From positions 1 through 7,368 of the forward strand of contig CAKUYM010000216.1 in NCBI GenBank assembly GCA_934716785.1: a DNA stretch of 7,368 nt, written 5' to 3'. The notes under the pieces were generated by a model. That model worked only from the letters and a program-made list of their open reading frames with translations. It was not told the origin of the DNA and made no database searches. This stretch comes from an uncultured Bacteroides sp. (lineage in GTDB: Bacteria > Bacteroidota > Bacteroidia > Bacteroidales > Bacteroidaceae). A program made the translations under genes and the position numbers. Shown here in pieces: positions 6,225-7,368 of this stretch; within the stretch, counting starts at the first letter, position 1, and every line of letters starts with the position of its first letter.

Positions 6225-7368
6225 GACAAGATATGGTGTATTGCCATTATTTGTATGGTGTATGATGGCTGTTACCGCCTGCGAGGAGAATATTGAAGTG
6301 AAAAACGGGTTGAGTGATTATCCTTATTTGATTTCTACTCAACTAAACGGTTTGTTGCTTGACAAGAATACGAATAAAAACAGCTCGGTAATCGAGCTTC
6401 GTGATGAGGAATATATTACAGATGTTGTATTTCGGCTTTCTCAATTGCCTGAAAAAGGAGTGGATGTCCGGATAGCTGTGGATGAATCGTATGCGGAGAC
6501 CTATAATGCCATTCATAAAACGGATTTTGAATTGTTTCCTGTGTCTAACGTTAAGATTGCCCACAATGGAATCTTTGTACTTGCCCCGGATGACAAGGCT
6601 ACTCCGGGAATAAAAGTGAACCTTACTGCATTTGAAGGAATGGAGGAGGACAAAACATATATTCTTCCTTTGACGGCAACCTCTTCTACCGAAGGAGTAA
6701 CCTTTACCGAATCTTCCGGACACATGGTGTTTCTTGTGCAGGATTATCGGCATAAGCCGAATACTGTAAAAGGCAAGAATGCAGTTCAGACCGTTCTTTA
6801 TTTTGAAGTAAATGACACTAATCCGCTCAATGCACTTGAATTCAAAACAGAAAGCGGCAAGTATTTCTTTGACCATGTCGTGCTATTTGCTGCTAATATC
6901 AATTGGGATGAGGAAAATAAACGGGTACGTGTGTCGAGCAATTCGAATGTGCAGTTCCTGCTCGATCATAATGATGAATATTTGCAACCACTTCGGAGGG
7001 CAGGTATGAAAGTGATTATCAGTATCCTCGGCAATGGTGATGAGAGTGGCGTTTCGCAACTTTCGGATATGGGAGCCAAAGAGTTTGCACGTGAATTGGC
7101 GGCTTATTGCCGGGCATATAATATAGACGGCGTTGCTTTTGATGATGAATATTCAAAAGAACCGGACTTGTCGAATCCTTGGCTTACTGTTCCGTCCACT
7201 TATGCCAGTTCTCGGTTGGTATATGAGTGTAAGGCTGCTATGCCGGAAAAGATTGTTTCGCTCTATAACTTAGGTGATTATATGTATTCAATGAAACTTC
7301 AGGTAATCGGTGAAGTTGAACCCGGGCAATTTTGTGATTATGCAGTAGGAGATTACGGTATTATGGCG
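6205..7368 (+). CDS. DUF1735 + GH18 endo-beta-N-acetylglucosaminidase, Endo H/F1/BT_3987-like (3'-truncated by window edge)
   Basis: The first 388 residues of a surface lipoprotein enzyme are present; the frame is open to the last base. Enzymes of this type cut between the two core GlcNAc residues of N-glycans, typically high-mannose ones. The signal peptide ends in lipobox V23-T24-A25-C26, followed by acidic EENIE. Residues about 40-182 form a DUF1735 domain (VRIAVDESYAETYNAIH, ELFPVSNVKI, KTYILPLTATS, GHMVFLVQDY). The GH18 barrel starts near residue 190. It contains KVIISILGNGDESG (269-282), IDGVAFDDEYS (307-317) and MPEKIVSLYNLG (346-357), then FCDYAVGDYG (376-385). These closely match remembered Endo H segments (LLSVLGNHQGAG, DGVDFDDEYA, MPDKIISLYNIG). 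E315 is the expected proton donor and D313 the oxazoline-stabilising Asp; the Asp two residues before D313 is Ala311. The last barrel strands are outside the window. ATG 6205 is the first start; 6211 and 6217 are alternatives. Confidence 0.92.
   Translation, partial: MKMNMKTTRYGVLPLFVWCMMAVTACEENIEVKNGLSDYPYLISTQLNGLLLDKNTNKNSSVIELRDEEYITDVVFRLSQLPEKGVDVRIAVDESYAETYNAIHKTDFELFPVSNVKIAHNGIFVLAPDDKATPGIKVNLTAFEGMEEDKTYILPLTATSSTEGVTFTESSGHMVFLVQDYRHKPNTVKGKNAVQTVLYFEVNDTNPLNALEFKTESGKYFFDHVVLFAANINWDEENKRVRVSSNSNVQFLLDHNDEYLQPLRRAGMKVIISILGNGDESGVSQLSDMGAKEFARELAAYCRAYNIDGVAFDDEYSKEPDLSNPWLTVPSTYASSRLVYECKAAMPEKIVSLYNLGDYMYSMKLQVIGEVEPGQFCDYAVGDYGIMA
7126..7149 (+). other. GH18 catalytic motif D308-GVAFDD-E315
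   Basis: These codons encode DGVAFDDE at the end of strand beta-4 of the barrel. D308, D313 and E315 are retained from the GH18 DxxDxDxE signature, while the second acid position is Ala311. Substrate-assisted catalysis by GH18 enzymes needs mainly the last Asp/Glu pair, both present, so the enzyme is expected to be active. Confidence 0.85.

Larger units (their letters stand above)
1..7368 (+). other. Polysaccharide utilization locus segment, single apparent operon
   Basis: Five co-directional genes are joined by gaps of 13 nt (2302-2314), 12 nt (3914-3925), a 4-nt overlap (5011-5014) and 12 nt (6193-6204). These gaps leave no room for a Bacteroides promoter or a terminator hairpin. The order SusC, SusD, GH18-like binding protein, DUF1735-LamG protein, DUF1735-GH18 enzyme forms a surface glycan capture and cleavage set. 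Regulators (ECF sigma/anti-sigma or hybrid two-component type) and periplasmic exo-enzymes such as GH92 mannosidases would be expected outside the window; none is inside it. Confidence 0.85.

Noticed and set aside
6343..6876. A 177-residue antisense ORF under the GH18 gene
   Set aside because: The translation has no recognisable motif, and it lies fully opposite a gene with clear family signatures; it is a chance frame.

Overview
The window is a slice of a Bacteroidota (Bacteroides-like gut bacterium) polysaccharide utilization locus. The evidence is an adjacent SusC-like TonB-dependent transporter and SusD-like lipoprotein, a run of Bacteroides-type lipoprotein signal peptides, moderately AT-rich DNA, and no strong Shine-Dalgarno sequences before the starts. 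The genus cannot be fixed from the sequence alone.

All genes lie on the + strand and are packed head to tail. They are: the 3' part of a SusC-like gene (1-2301, 5' end outside the window); a SusD-like gene (2315-3913); a GH18-fold lipoprotein that has lost its catalytic acids (3926-5014); a DUF1735 + LamG (concanavalin A-like) lipoprotein (5011-6192); and a DUF1735 + GH18 endo-beta-N-acetylglucosaminidase of the Endo H / Endo F1 / BT_3987 type (6205-7368, 3' end outside the window). The junctions are 13 nt, 12 nt, a 4-nt ATGA overlap, and 12 nt, so the whole window reads as one polycistronic unit. Its promoter and its terminator lie outside. No RNA gene, mobile element, CRISPR array, internal promoter or terminator is visible.

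Inferred function: capture and first cleavage of host or dietary N-linked glycans, most likely high-mannose type. The GH18 enzyme would cut the chitobiose core at the cell surface. The LamG lipoprotein and the catalytically dead GH18 lipoprotein would act as surface glycan-binding proteins. SusD would deliver the released glycan to the SusC barrel for TonB-driven import. From memory, the order matches the B. thetaiotaomicron high-mannose N-glycan locus BT_3983-BT_3987. The most interesting points are the pseudo-GH18 binding protein beside an apparently active GH18 enzyme, the DUF1735 domain shared by two adjacent genes with different C-terminal modules, and the Ala in the third-from-last acidic position of the enzyme's GH18 motif.
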